A stretch of 64,000 nucleotides of DNA from Bacteroidales bacterium. Its GTDB lineage: Bacteria > Bacteroidota > Bacteroidia > Bacteroidales > UBA7960. The DNA lies in the NCBI GenBank assembly GCA_012521995.1, contig JAAYLH010000105.1:1-64000 (forward strand), in the 5' to 3' direction. A program made the position numbers and the translations under genes. The notes beneath the pieces are model-generated. The model made no database searches and was not told the origin of the DNA. It saw only the letters and a program-made list of their open reading frames with translations. Positions 42,171 to 50,898 of this stretch are shown one piece after another (the stretch's first letter is position 1; every line of letters starts with the position of its first letter).

Positions 42171-43958
42171 ATGAGAAAGCTGTATCTTTCCTTTTTTTTG
42201 AAGACAATCGTGTTTATCCTGTTTTTTTTCGGAGTGGGCATTCCTCGTGAAGCGAATGCTTGCGAGGCTTGTAACCGTTTGTTTTTAGGTCAACTTCAGA
42301 ATCAACGGGCAGGAAGCCTGGTGTCCCAGGAATTGCTGGCTTCCATTGCGGCTCAGCAAAACATTGGCCGCAACAACCCGGCAGCCCAGTCTGAGGGCTG
42401 GTCGAACAACACCCTTATTGCTTCAAATACCCCCACTCCGGCAGGCCAGAGCAGGGCTCCACAGGTGCAGCCCGTGCAAGGAGGCAGCCCGGGCCATGTG
42501 CCCCTGGACAATAATATTGACTTCATAGATATCATTCGTCGCGACAACCGCCTGCCCATCCCGCCCACCAGCTTCGTCCCCCAAAATTCCGTTCCAAACA
42601 AGCACGTAAGGATTACCCTTGAGGAAGGGGATGCTTACATTGGAAACGGGGTCATTTACAAGGGGTTCACCATCGACGGAAAGATTCCCGGCCCAACCAT
42701 CATCGTCGATGAGGGCGATATCGTTGATTTCAAGATCGTCAACAATGGTGAATTGCCTCACGGGGCTTCCATACATTCGGTGAACAGCCAGACGTCCAAA
42801 TACCTTGGAAAAGTAGAGGCAGGCGACAGTGCCAACGTGGTATTCAAGGCCAATATGCCAGGGGTGTATATGTACCACTGCGCCCCCGGGGGACACGCTA
42901 TCCCCATGCACATCATCTTCGGGCAATACGGAATGATGGTGGTTCGGCCTAAGAAAAAATATGAACTCGAACGGGTGCTGGGAAAGGATCCCGACATTGA
43001 GATCTTCCTGGTGCAGCACGAATATTACGCCTCGGGCAAGGATGCCGTAGAAGGCCAGGGAAAACCCATGTATACCGCCTTCAATGGCAAACTCTTTCGT
43101 TATGTGGAAGAACCTATTGTCGGAAAACCAGGCGATTACGTAAGAATCAATTTCCTGAATGCAGGCCCCAACCTGCTTTCTACTTTCCATATTGTGGGCA
43201 TCATCTGGGATTTTGCTTACTGGCAAGGGCACCCCGATAATCAATTCATAGGGGGGCAAACCGTCACGGCAGGGCCATCCGATTCATGGGTTATTGAATT
43301 CCGCATTCCTCCGGATGAAGGTACTTATATGATGTTGACCCACGCCGTTGGCTCAACAGACAGGGGGGCCATAGGCTTGCTGGTCTGCGACCGGGATGCC
43401 GAAGCCCAGAAGACCTACCTTTCCGACGGAATCAAATATTCCGATGAGCAAATGGCCCGGTACCGCGAACAGGCCCTGCGCACCATTACCCCCTTTGGCA
43501 TCGGATCGCCCGATGTGGATGTGCCTGTGGTTTTTGGCCCCGAAACCAAGGAAGTCACAGTTCGCATCATTGGCAATTCCTACTATCCAAAAGTAATCCA
43601 GGTGGCTCCGGGCACCGCGGTCAGGTGGATTAATGAAGATGTCTTCTCTTATATGGAAGGCGAATTTGCAGGCATCCATAACGTGATTGTCAAATCGGGC
43701 CCAGAACGCTTTGCCTCCGATATGCTTGCACATGCCGAGAGCCATTCTCAGGTCCTTACCCAGGAAGGCGAGTATCTATACATCTGTACGCCTCACCCTT
43801 ATATGGAAGGTAAGATAATTGTTTCCAAGGATTCAGGAACCCCCGGTGTGCAGTATGCAGGAACCGGAACTCCTGCTACCAGTAGAATGATGTGGGTAGT
43901 GCTGGTCATTGCTGCCTTTGCCCTCATGATCGCATTGATCAGCCTGATCAACAAATAG
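42171..43958 (+). CDS. Three-cupredoxin multicopper oxidase, copper nitrite reductase (NirK)-like, membrane-anchored
   Basis: 595 aa. Signal peptide, then an N-terminal 'ANACEACNRLF'. Two cupredoxin domains follow the NirK plan: type-2 copper ligands H202, H236, H391; type-1 ligands H197, C237, H247; active-site His at 340 ('STFHIVG'). Two key residues differ: the catalytic Asp of NirK ('PHNVDFH') is Ser200 here ('LPHGASIHSV') and the axial Met is Gln252 ('MHIIFGQ'). A third, plastocyanin-like domain (about 455-550) has full ligands H503, C539, H542, M545 ('CTPHPYMEGKI'). A C-terminal segment ('WVVLVIAAFALMIALISLI') anchors it. Nitrite reduction is possible but not secure; it may be another copper oxidase. 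Confidence 0.8.
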   Translation: MRKLYLSFFLKTIVFILFFFGVGIPREANACEACNRLFLGQLQNQRAGSLVSQELLASIAAQQNIGRNNPAAQSEGWSNNTLIASNTPTPAGQSRAPQVQPVQGGSPGHVPLDNNIDFIDIIRRDNRLPIPPTSFVPQNSVPNKHVRITLEEGDAYIGNGVIYKGFTIDGKIPGPTIIVDEGDIVDFKIVNNGELPHGASIHSVNSQTSKYLGKVEAGDSANVVFKANMPGVYMYHCAPGGHAIPMHIIFGQYGMMVVRPKKKYELERVLGKDPDIEIFLVQHEYYASGKDAVEGQGKPMYTAFNGKLFRYVEEPIVGKPGDYVRINFLNAGPNLLSTFHIVGIIWDFAYWQGHPDNQFIGGQTVTAGPSDSWVIEFRIPPDEGTYMMLTHAVGSTDRGAIGLLVCDRDAEAQKTYLSDGIKYSDEQMARYREQALRTITPFGIGSPDVDVPVVFGPETKEVTVRIIGNSYYPKVIQVAPGTAVRWINEDVFSYMEGEFAGIHNVIVKSGPERFASDMLAHAESHSQVLTQEGEYLYICTPHPYMEGKIIVSKDSGTPGVQYAGTGTPATSRMMWVVLVIAAFALMIALISLINK

Positions 43959-43999
43959 CTTGGGGTTAACCTTATAGTCCTTGTCAGGCGATTCAATAG

Positions 44000-44037
44000 T
44001 GGCTGTCCCAAGGTTCCGGGACAGCCATTTTTGTTTT
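44000..44037 (+). terminator. Intrinsic terminator of the NirK-like gene
   Basis: Perfect 10-bp stem 'tggctgtccc' / 'gggacagcca' and T-rich tail, about 40 bases after the stop. Confidence 0.88.
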
Positions 44038-44189
44038 TCAGCGCGTGGTTTTCATCAGTAAAAATACCGACTCCTTTTCTTGCTATCCCTCTATGAATCT
44101 ATTCCCGCACAAATTTTTCCTTTTCGTTGGAGCTGGTTTGTTGCTCAAACACATGTGCTCCTTAAAGGCATTTCAGATACTGAGTTAAA

Positions 44190-44291
44190 ACGTAGTTCAA
44201 ACGTAGTTAAGACGTAGTTCAGACGTAGTTCAGACGTGTATACACGTCTGAACTACGTCTGAATTACGTCTAAGTCACGTTTAAGATACGT
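44190..44291. repeat. 11-bp periodic inverted array, copy 3 (5+5 ACGT cores)
   Basis: ACGT at 44190, 44201, 44212, 44223, 44234, then 44244, 44255, 44266, 44277, 44288. The period is 11 within each half and 10 across the centre ('acgtgtatacacgt'). Left spacers are agttcag-like, right spacers ctgaact-like (reverse complements). The two halves match best near the centre and drift outwards. Sequence is nearly the same as copy 1, 39 kb away. Confidence 0.88.
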
Positions 44292-44556
44292 TTTATTTTT
44301 AATCCGGGAGTGTTCCGGATAAGCCAATCTCACTGCCCGGGGATGAAAAGTTTCCAGCCTGGTGAATTACTCAGAAGGAGGAAATCCCGATTATTTTTGG
44401 ATGACCAGGAAAAGAGAGGCCATCCCGATTTATGAGAAGGCACCCTTGTTATGTTGGTGCTTTTAATTTTCTGGCCGGGGAAATAAAATCCGGAAAAAGA
44501 AATAAGGAAAGGGAAAATGAAGGACCGGCCAGTTACAGGAGGGTTGTTGAATAATC
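44292..44556. other. Gene-free remainder between array 3 and cyoE
   Basis: No supportable gene. A 151-codon minus ORF (44330-44785) is an out-of-frame shadow of cyoE that runs on by chance. A weak direct repeat around 'atcccgatt' (44385 and 44424) is the only pattern seen. No clear terminator for cyoE was found. Confidence 0.4.
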
Positions 44557-45432
44557 TTACCTCAACAGGGCATCGGCCATAAAAACCAGCATTATGGCAA
44601 GATAGAAGACGTTGATGGTAATGAAGGCGGGTTGTGGATTGGGTGTCTCGGGGGCTTTGTGCCAATTGCGAAACAACCAAACCAAGACGATTGCAAGGGC
44701 AAAGATGGTCAGGTTCAGCAGAGGGGAATGAATCACTCCGAAGAGGGCAGGGAGGATGGCTGCCATGGCGGTTGCTGCTACCCAAATAAGGGTCAGGTTG
44801 GCGATTTGTCTTATAGTGAAAAGGCGTGTAATGGTGGGAAAACCTGCCTTCTCATAGTCATTGCCGTGCCTGAGCAGGATAAGCCAAAAATGAGGGATTT
44901 GTCCAATGAAAAAGAAGAAGGCCACCAGGATGATTTTGGGGTTGGTGATGTTTCCTCCCGCAGCTGCCCATCCTATGAGTGGTGGGAGGGCCCCAACAAG
45001 CGATCCCGGTACTACAGCAAAGGCTGTAATTTGCTTCAGCCTGGTATAGATCAGGTTGTACCACAACAGTGTGATGAGACCCAGGACCAGGGGCGTCAAG
45101 GTATTTAGGCTTGCGAGGATGGCAGAGCCCCCCGCCACCAGCAATGCCGAGAATATTGCTGCCTCTGTCCTTGAGAGCCTGCCAGAGGGTATGGGCCGCT
45201 GGCGGGTGCGATCCATCAAGCTGTCGAGCCGGGCTTCCTGAAGGTGGTTTATTGTGGCGGAACCCGCCGACAAAAGGAATACTCCCAGGGTAACCCTGAA
45301 CCATCCTTCAGCAAAAAAGCCCTGACTGAGGATAAAACCCGTCAGGGCGGTCAAGGCAACCGAAAGAGTTACCAAAGGTTTTGTCAGTTGGAGGAAAGCT
45401 ATTGATTTTTCCTTAATTCCCTGCTTATTCAT
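44557..45432 (-). CDS. cyoE: Protoheme IX farnesyltransferase (heme O synthase)
   Basis: 291 aa UbiA-type prenyltransferase with about nine membrane segments. 'SAGSATINHLQEARLDSLMD' with 'RTRQRPIPSGRLS' is the first Asp-rich loop (NxxxDxxxD-like) and 'IGQIPHFWLILLRHGNDYEK' then AGFPTI is the heme-binding second loop. It adds farnesyl to heme B to make heme O for the oxidase. The start overlaps the coxB stop by 8 bases. Heme A synthase (CtaA) is not in the window. Confidence 0.93.
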   Translation of the reverse strand: MNKQGIKEKSIAFLQLTKPLVTLSVALTALTGFILSQGFFAEGWFRVTLGVFLLSAGSATINHLQEARLDSLMDRTRQRPIPSGRLSRTEAAIFSALLVAGGSAILASLNTLTPLVLGLITLLWYNLIYTRLKQITAFAVVPGSLVGALPPLIGWAAAGGNITNPKIILVAFFFFIGQIPHFWLILLRHGNDYEKAGFPTITRLFTIRQIANLTLIWVAATAMAAILPALFGVIHSPLLNLTIFALAIVLVWLFRNWHKAPETPNPQPAFITINVFYLAIMLVFMADALLR

Positions 45433-46366
45433 TTAATGATTTAAGAAACTCGACAATCAATTCGATTTGTTGTTCAGTGATCTCGCCCTGGTATGAGAAC
45501 ATCTGCCCGGCACGGTAGCCCTGGTGAATGTCGGCATCTGGCTCATAAATGGAGCGCAGCACATAAGCTTCGTCAAAAGCAACCTCCCGTTCCTGGCCGT
45601 TGGTAACCACCGGAACGTTGCTTCCCCAAGCTCCGAGGAAGCTGGGCCCGATGATGGTGGATCCATCGAGGGAATGGCAGGCCAGGCATCCCTTGCTCTC
45701 CACCAGCTGACGCCCAAGGAGGGCTAGATCGGCGCCTTCCTCAATGGGTATAGCCACGGCTGTGGTATCGGAATACCACTCCCAGAACTCTGCCGGCTCC
45801 ATGACCACCACTTCAGTATGCATAAAACTGTGCTGCAAGCCGCAGTATTCGGTGCAGAACAGCGAATAGTTGCCCACTTTGTTGGGCTGGAACCACATTT
45901 GGTTGTTAGCCAGACCAGGCACCATATCTTCCTTTACACGGAAAGCGGGTATGTAAAGCGAATGGACTACATCGAGGGCGTTTAGCCTGACGATCACTGC
46001 CGTATCAACGGGAACATAAAGCTTTTCGGTGATCCGGCCGTTCTCATAGGTAAAACTGAAACTCCACATGCGGGCATTGGCCGTGATGCGCACCCCTTCG
46101 TCGGGGATCCTTTTCATGGGTTTCCAGCCTACGTAACCGTAATAAAACATCCCCATAACAAGGGCAAGGGGGATAATGGTCCAGATGACTTCCAGCTTAT
46201 TGCTGCCTTCGATCTGGACAGCCTTGGGGTGCCTTTTCTTGTTGTACCTGTATAAGAACAGGATGATGACAAGGGTGATGCCTATCAGGAAGAAAAGGGA
46301 AATCCCGATGATAAAAATAAAGGCATTGTTGACGCCTTCTACAAAGTTTGAGGCTCCTGGGTTCAT
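45425..46366 (-). CDS. coxB: Cytochrome c oxidase subunit II with fused cytochrome c (caa3 type)
   Basis: 313 aa. Two membrane helices ('FIFIIGISLFFLIGITLVII' and 'WTIIPLALVMGMFYYGYVG'), then the CuA cupredoxin domain with all ligands in 'FCTEYCGLQHSFMHTE' (plus an upstream 'DVVHSLYIPAF' His), and a C-terminal cytochrome c with 'CLACHSLDGSTIIGPSF'. The fused heme takes electrons directly from the complex III partner. Unusually it is the last structural oxidase gene in the row, after subunits I, III and IV. Confidence 0.95.
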   Translation of the reverse strand: MNPGASNFVEGVNNAFIFIIGISLFFLIGITLVIILFLYRYNKKRHPKAVQIEGSNKLEVIWTIIPLALVMGMFYYGYVGWKPMKRIPDEGVRITANARMWSFSFTYENGRITEKLYVPVDTAVIVRLNALDVVHSLYIPAFRVKEDMVPGLANNQMWFQPNKVGNYSLFCTEYCGLQHSFMHTEVVVMEPAEFWEWYSDTTAVAIPIEEGADLALLGRQLVESKGCLACHSLDGSTIIGPSFLGAWGSNVPVVTNGQEREVAFDEAYVLRSIYEPDADIHQGYRAGQMFSYQGEITEQQIELIVEFLKSLNE

Positions 46367-46375
46367 AATGCTATT

Positions 46376-46660
46376 TTATCTGTATGAATAATCAAAGAAA
46401 GTTACAAGGATTACCAGCAGGAACAGGATGAACACGGCAGCCACCATTACGGTAAAAAAGCGGCTCTCGAATTTGAGGTGCATAAACCAGGCCAGAACAA
46501 TGGAGGCCTTGATGGATGCAATAAGCAGGGCTGCAGCCGTGTTGAAGGGCCCCATCTCGATGCGGGTAATGGCTACACTGATGGCGGTCAGCACCAGCAA
46601 GGCAAGCAAGACGAATATCTGGGTTTTGTAACTGACGATATGGGTTGTTTCTTGGCTCAT
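46376..46660 (-). CDS. Cytochrome c oxidase subunit IV (small, prokaryotic)
   Basis: 94 aa with three membrane helices: 'IFVLLALLVLTAISVAI', 'AAALLIASIKASIVLAWFMH' and 'FFTVMVAAVFILFLLVILV'. 'KASIVLAWFMHLKFE' is the hallmark of the CtaF/CyoD-like family (COX4_pro). It stabilises the oxidase core. It lies 9 bases from coxB and 13 from coxC. Confidence 0.88.
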   Translation of the reverse strand: MSQETTHIVSYKTQIFVLLALLVLTAISVAITRIEMGPFNTAAALLIASIKASIVLAWFMHLKFESRFFTVMVAAVFILFLLVILVTFFDYSYR

Positions 46661-46673
46661 GTCGTTGTGCTTT

Positions 46674-47270
46674 TTAATGGATCAAGTATAAAAGCGGGAA
46701 CAGAAATATCCAGATCAGGTCGACCAGGTGCCAGTAAAGGCCTGTGTTCTCCAGCCAGATATAATCAGTCTGATGTATTTTGTCTTTTCTCAACTGCAGT
46801 AAGACATAAATGAAGAGTCCTACCCCGATCAGGATGTGGATGGCGTGGATACCCGTCATGACAAAATACAGACCGAAGAATAGAATGGTTCCGTGACCCA
46901 GCTGGAGCAGCTCTTCTCCGCCGGGGTTGAAGCCGTATTCGAACTTCGACCCCCATTCAAAATATTTGTTCACCAGGAATACCACTGCAATGACCAGGGT
47001 AATGATCAGCAGGGTCATGGCCAGTTTTTTGTTGCCTTTCTGGATGGACGTGATGGACATGGCCACGGTCATACTGCTGATGAGCAGGATTACCGTATTG
47101 AAGGTACCCAAGACCACATCCAGTTCTTCACTGGCCAGTTTAAAGGCTTCGGGGTGCATAGAGCGATAAACGGCATAGACAACAAACAGCATCCCAAACA
47201 ATAGCAGTTCGGTAAAAATAAACAGCCACATGCCCATTTTCGAGGCCAGGTCATCACGATGTTCTATCAT
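46674..47270 (-). CDS. coxC: Cytochrome c oxidase subunit III
   Basis: 198 aa, five membrane helices. 'ASKMGMWLFIFTELLLFGML' is the bacterial COX3 start with its Glu; 'GTILFFGLYFVMTGIHAIHI' and 'YWHLVDLIWIFLFPLLYL' (the terminal HxxDxxW block) confirm it. The seven-helix form is longer; this is the short bacterial type. It follows coxA by 28 bases. Confidence 0.95.
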   Translation of the reverse strand: MIEHRDDLASKMGMWLFIFTELLLFGMLFVVYAVYRSMHPEAFKLASEELDVVLGTFNTVILLISSMTVAMSITSIQKGNKKLAMTLLIITLVIAVVFLVNKYFEWGSKFEYGFNPGGEELLQLGHGTILFFGLYFVMTGIHAIHILIGVGLFIYVLLQLRKDKIHQTDYIWLENTGLYWHLVDLIWIFLFPLLYLIH

Positions 47271-47298
47271 ATTCTTCTGTTTTTATGATTTCAATGCC

Positions 47299-48912
47299 TT
47301 ATTCTCCAAAATGGTAAGGTCCTTTTTCAATGGTTGGAATTTCTTCAAAGTTCTCTAGGGTAGGGGGTGTTTCCACCTGCCACTCGAGGGTCTTTCCGCC
47401 CCAAGGATTCTTTTGGGTGGTTTTTTTCCCGTGGCGTGCCGAGCGGATCAGGTTTGCAAAGATGATGATGATTCCTGAGATCATGACCCAGGCCCCGAGC
47501 GAAGAGATGATGTTGCCGCCGTGGAAGTCGGGCAGATAATCGTAATACCTGCGGGGCATTCCTTGCATGCCCAGGAAGAACATGGGCAGGTAAAGGGCAT
47601 TAAAACCTATGAAGAAAATACCCCATCCGAGATTAGCCCAGCCCAGGTCATACATGCGCCCGAACATTTTTGGGAACCAGTAATGGAGGGCGGCCATAAA
47701 GGCATAGCCTGTTCCGCCGAATACGATGTAATGGAAGTGGGCAACCACAAAGTGGGTGTCGTGCACGTGGACGTTGGTGGCCAGCGAGCCCAGAACCAGT
47801 CCCGTGAGGCCGCCGATCATAAACACGAAGATGAACGAAACCGCCCAGTAGAAAGGGGTTTGCATATCGAGCGAGCCCTTGTGCATGGTGCTGACCCAGT
47901 TGAACACCTTGATGGCTGAGGGGATGGCTACCAGGAAGGTCAGGAAAGAGAAGGTATATAGGGCGCGTCCGCTCATCCCTGAAGTGAACATATGGTGGCC
48001 CCAAACAAAGTATCCTACAAAGGCAATGGCCATGGTTGATAACACGATGGCCTTATAGCCGAAAATGGTTTTCTTCGAGAACACAGGAATAATCTCACTG
48101 ATCACTCCCATCCCGGGAAGGATCATGATGTACACGGCGGGGTGCGAATAGATCCAGAACAGGTGCTGGTATAGGATGGGGTCACCCCCGAGGGCAGGAT
48201 CGAAGATGCCAATACCCAGGAGTCTTTCTGCCACGATAAGCAGCAGGGTAATGCCGATAACGGGTGTGGCCAGGATCTGAATCCAGGCGGTGCCATAGAG
48301 GGTCCAGGGGAAGAGGGGCATCTTAAACCAAGTCATCCCGGGGGCACGCATGCGGTGAATGGTCACTACAAAGTTTATACCCGTTAGGATGGAGGAAAAA
48401 CCCATAACAAAGGCTCCAAAGACGGCAGGCAGAACGTTGGCAGGGGTTTGGAAGCTGTAGGGGGCGTAAAAGGTCCAGCCTGTGTCGGGCGGGCCGTCGC
48501 CAAGAAATTGCGAGGTAAGAACAATCAGGATGCCAATGACGTATAGCCACCAGGAAAGGAGGTTCAGTCGGGGGAAGGCAACATCCTTGGCCCCTATCAT
48601 AATGGGCAGAAAGAAGTTGCCAAAGACCGCTGGCAGGCCGGGCACCACGATGATGAAGATCATGATGATGCCGTGAAGGGTAAAGAGGGCATTATAGGCC
48701 TTGGGACCCATGATGGTGGCGCCAGGGGCGATGAGTTCGGTTTTCATCAGCAAGCCCAGGATGGCTCCTACAGAGAAAAATGCCAGCATGGTGTAGAGAT
48801 ACAACAAGCCGATCCGCTTGTGATCGGTTGAAAAGATCCATGCAGATAGTCCTTTGTATTGCCCCTTGTAATCGAGGTAACTTACATTGTGGGCGTTGTT
48901 TGAATCAGACAT
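47299..48912 (-). CDS. coxA: Cytochrome c oxidase subunit I, A2-type heme-copper oxidase
   Basis: 537 aa with 12 helices. Low-spin heme His in 'LFTLHGIIMIF', the CuB His-Tyr pair in 'YSHPAVYIMILPGMG', CuB His-His in 'WGHHMFTSG', and the heme a3/a His in 'DTHFVVAHFHYIVFGG'. The D-channel Glu normally found in HPEVY is Ala here and is replaced by the YS motif, the signature of A2 oxidases such as that of Rhodothermus. It reduces oxygen and pumps protons. Partners are encoded on both sides. Confidence 0.96.
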   Translation of the reverse strand: MSDSNNAHNVSYLDYKGQYKGLSAWIFSTDHKRIGLLYLYTMLAFFSVGAILGLLMKTELIAPGATIMGPKAYNALFTLHGIIMIFIIVVPGLPAVFGNFFLPIMIGAKDVAFPRLNLLSWWLYVIGILIVLTSQFLGDGPPDTGWTFYAPYSFQTPANVLPAVFGAFVMGFSSILTGINFVVTIHRMRAPGMTWFKMPLFPWTLYGTAWIQILATPVIGITLLLIVAERLLGIGIFDPALGGDPILYQHLFWIYSHPAVYIMILPGMGVISEIIPVFSKKTIFGYKAIVLSTMAIAFVGYFVWGHHMFTSGMSGRALYTFSFLTFLVAIPSAIKVFNWVSTMHKGSLDMQTPFYWAVSFIFVFMIGGLTGLVLGSLATNVHVHDTHFVVAHFHYIVFGGTGYAFMAALHYWFPKMFGRMYDLGWANLGWGIFFIGFNALYLPMFFLGMQGMPRRYYDYLPDFHGGNIISSLGAWVMISGIIIIFANLIRSARHGKKTTQKNPWGGKTLEWQVETPPTLENFEEIPTIEKGPYHFGE

Positions 48913-48930
48913 GTTGTTTTGAGATATGGT

Positions 48931-49713
48931 TTAAGCCTTACGTTTCTTGGGTTTGATGACAAGGAAAAGGAGAATGACCAGGGCAAAGAACAAGATTATG
49001 GTACCTGAAACCTTGGTGATGTTCAGCACATACTGCTGCCCTGCAGGGTCAAAGGTATAGCAATAGGAGAGGACCCTGCTCAGTGAAGGTCCTGATTTGC
49101 CTTCTGCAGTCTCGATCACGGCCATCTTGAGGTCGATGGGCAGGAAGTAGGTTCCGTGGAGGTAACGGGTCAATTTCCCGTCAGGGGTCATGAAGATCAT
49201 AGCTGAGGTATGCAGAAAATCGAAGCCTGTTCGCTTGTACCTGAAACCCACGGCCTGGGTGATGCGGGCTATGTTGGCACTATCGGCAACAAAGAACTGC
49301 CACCCGTTGGGATCAATGTCCTTTTTTATCAGGTGGTGGTAGTTGTTTCGGTTTTGGCGTGCCAGTTCAGGGCCTTCCCTGGGGTCGAAACTGATGGATA
49401 GGATCTGGTAATCCTCGCCGATGACCAAGTCACTGCGGTAGACAACCTCAGCCATCGATTCCATAAACGGACTGCAGATCCCGGGACAGCGGTAATACAC
49501 AAGGGCTATCACTGTGGGCTTGTCGACCAGTTGTTCAAGTTTTACCTTTTGACCCAGTTCATTGATAACTTCAATGTCGAGCGGAACATAGGTGTCGAGC
49601 CGCTCAAAAATGCCGATTTCTCCTTCATCGGGATTGTATGCCATCTCAAGGTCCTGTGAAAACAAGCCAAGGGGCATGATAACACCGAGAAGAAAAAGAA
49701 ATATTTTATTCAT
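48931..49713 (-). CDS. SCO1/SenC family copper chaperone
   Basis: 260 aa. Signal peptide 'IFLFLLGVIMPLGLFSQ', thioredoxin fold with 'YYRCPGICSPFMESMAE' (CxxxC copper site), 'ISFDPREGPELARQ', and the distal His in 'FDFLHTSAMIFMTPDGKL'. A C-terminal membrane anchor ('ILFFALVILLFLVI') is usual for Bacteroidota Sco. It delivers copper to the CuA site of CoxB. It sits between actF and coxA, joining the two complexes genetically. Confidence 0.9.
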   Translation of the reverse strand: MNKIFLFLLGVIMPLGLFSQDLEMAYNPDEGEIGIFERLDTYVPLDIEVINELGQKVKLEQLVDKPTVIALVYYRCPGICSPFMESMAEVVYRSDLVIGEDYQILSISFDPREGPELARQNRNNYHHLIKKDIDPNGWQFFVADSANIARITQAVGFRYKRTGFDFLHTSAMIFMTPDGKLTRYLHGTYFLPIDLKMAVIETAEGKSGPSLSRVLSYCYTFDPAGQQYVLNITKVSGTIILFFALVILLFLVIKPKKRKA

Positions 49714-49725
49714 TGCTGTTGGTTT

Positions 49726-50886
49726 TTATAAATGATGGTGAATACTATCGTCAAGCATAGGATGATTCTTCGGAACGATGCTCAGTCCAGAGAGGCAGAG
49801 GAACACCATAATCAAATAAAGACCAATATATCCGATCCAGATCCCGATTTCAAGGAACCCTAGCTTCAGCGAGCCATAACTTCCCGGCATGATTTGCAGA
49901 AAGAGGCTCATCCAGAGGCCAATCATAAGCAGGGCGCTGATGCCGATCAGGACAGGCTTCTTCCTGCCGAAGTCGTCTGCCATGACCACCACAAAAGGAA
50001 TGGCCCAATTGATAATGGGTTCAGCATAAAAGAAGAACTTCCATTCGCCGTGAAGACGAGGGGTGTAATAAATGGTGGATTCGGGGATGTTGGCATACCA
50101 GATAATCAGGAATTGCATGAACCAGAGATACCCGAATACAATGCTGAAGCGGAAGAGGTAGCGGGCCAGGTCGTGGCGGTGTGCCTCCTTAAGCTGTGGA
50201 AAGAAGTCCATTCTCTTTAAAAGAAAGATAAGCAAGATAATGATGGCCGTCCCGTAATACATGCTGGTGATCATCGAACGGAATCCAAACATTGTACTAT
50301 ACCAATGGGCGTCGATGGTCATGATCCAGTCGACAGATGCCAGCGAGAAGATCAGCACGGCTGCAAAGATGAATACTTTGGCATAGAATGCGCTTTTGTG
50401 ATACCATTGCTCGCCACCTATCTGGTCTTCCTTCCTGGCCATGGAGCGCAGGAGGAAGAACAGGGGCACCCAAAGTGCAAAATAGAGGACCATGCGGATC
50501 ATGAAAAACGGCACGTTGAGGAAAGGCGCTTTGTGGGCCATGAGCTTGTCGGTTTCAGTAATCTCCGGATGGGACCACTCATAGATGTCGTGCAACCCGA
50601 AATAGAGTAGGAGCATCAGGATAAAGCCTATGGGCAGGAAGGCGCCTGCTGCCAGAGGGATGCGCTGAATGAGCGCTGACCAGGACGAACCCGAAATATA
50701 CTGAATGGCGTAAAACATCAAGGCCCCCATGCTCAGGGTGATGAAATACATATTGTTGAGCAGGACATTGGGCCAGGTCCTTGCGGGATCGGAGACAAAG
50801 CCTGCAATGACTGCGACAAGCCCGATAAGGATCATTGCAGCAAAGATCAGCATAAACTTTTTGGTGGGTTTAAAACGTGTATCCAT
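49726..50886 (-). CDS. actF: Alternative Complex III subunit ActF (integral membrane, quinone side)
   Basis: 386 aa with about ten helices; related to ActC/NrfD. 'FALWVPLFFLLRSMARKEDQ', 'SVDWIMTIDAHWYSTMFGFR' then SMITSMYYG, and 'LWFMQFLIIWYANIPESTIY' are conserved ActF blocks. ActF packs with ActC in the membrane arm of the quinol:cytochrome c oxidoreductase. It starts 12 bases after actE. Confidence 0.92.
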   Translation of the reverse strand: MDTRFKPTKKFMLIFAAMILIGLVAVIAGFVSDPARTWPNVLLNNMYFITLSMGALMFYAIQYISGSSWSALIQRIPLAAGAFLPIGFILMLLLYFGLHDIYEWSHPEITETDKLMAHKAPFLNVPFFMIRMVLYFALWVPLFFLLRSMARKEDQIGGEQWYHKSAFYAKVFIFAAVLIFSLASVDWIMTIDAHWYSTMFGFRSMITSMYYGTAIIILLIFLLKRMDFFPQLKEAHRHDLARYLFRFSIVFGYLWFMQFLIIWYANIPESTIYYTPRLHGEWKFFFYAEPIINWAIPFVVVMADDFGRKKPVLIGISALLMIGLWMSLFLQIMPGSYGSLKLGFLEIGIWIGYIGLYLIMVFLCLSGLSIVPKNHPMLDDSIHHHL

Positions 50887-50898
50887 AATGGGTTCGGT

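Noticed and set aside
42423-43259. 278-aa minus ORF within the NirK-like gene
   Set aside because: Antisense to conserved copper-binding motifs; no signal or domain of its own.
42171-43958. Firm call of nitrite reductase with symbol nirK
   Set aside because: Catalytic Asp and axial Met are substituted, so the reaction is left open.
44330-44785. 151-aa minus ORF after cyoE
   Set aside because: Out of frame with cyoE over most of its length and no recognisable C-terminal half.
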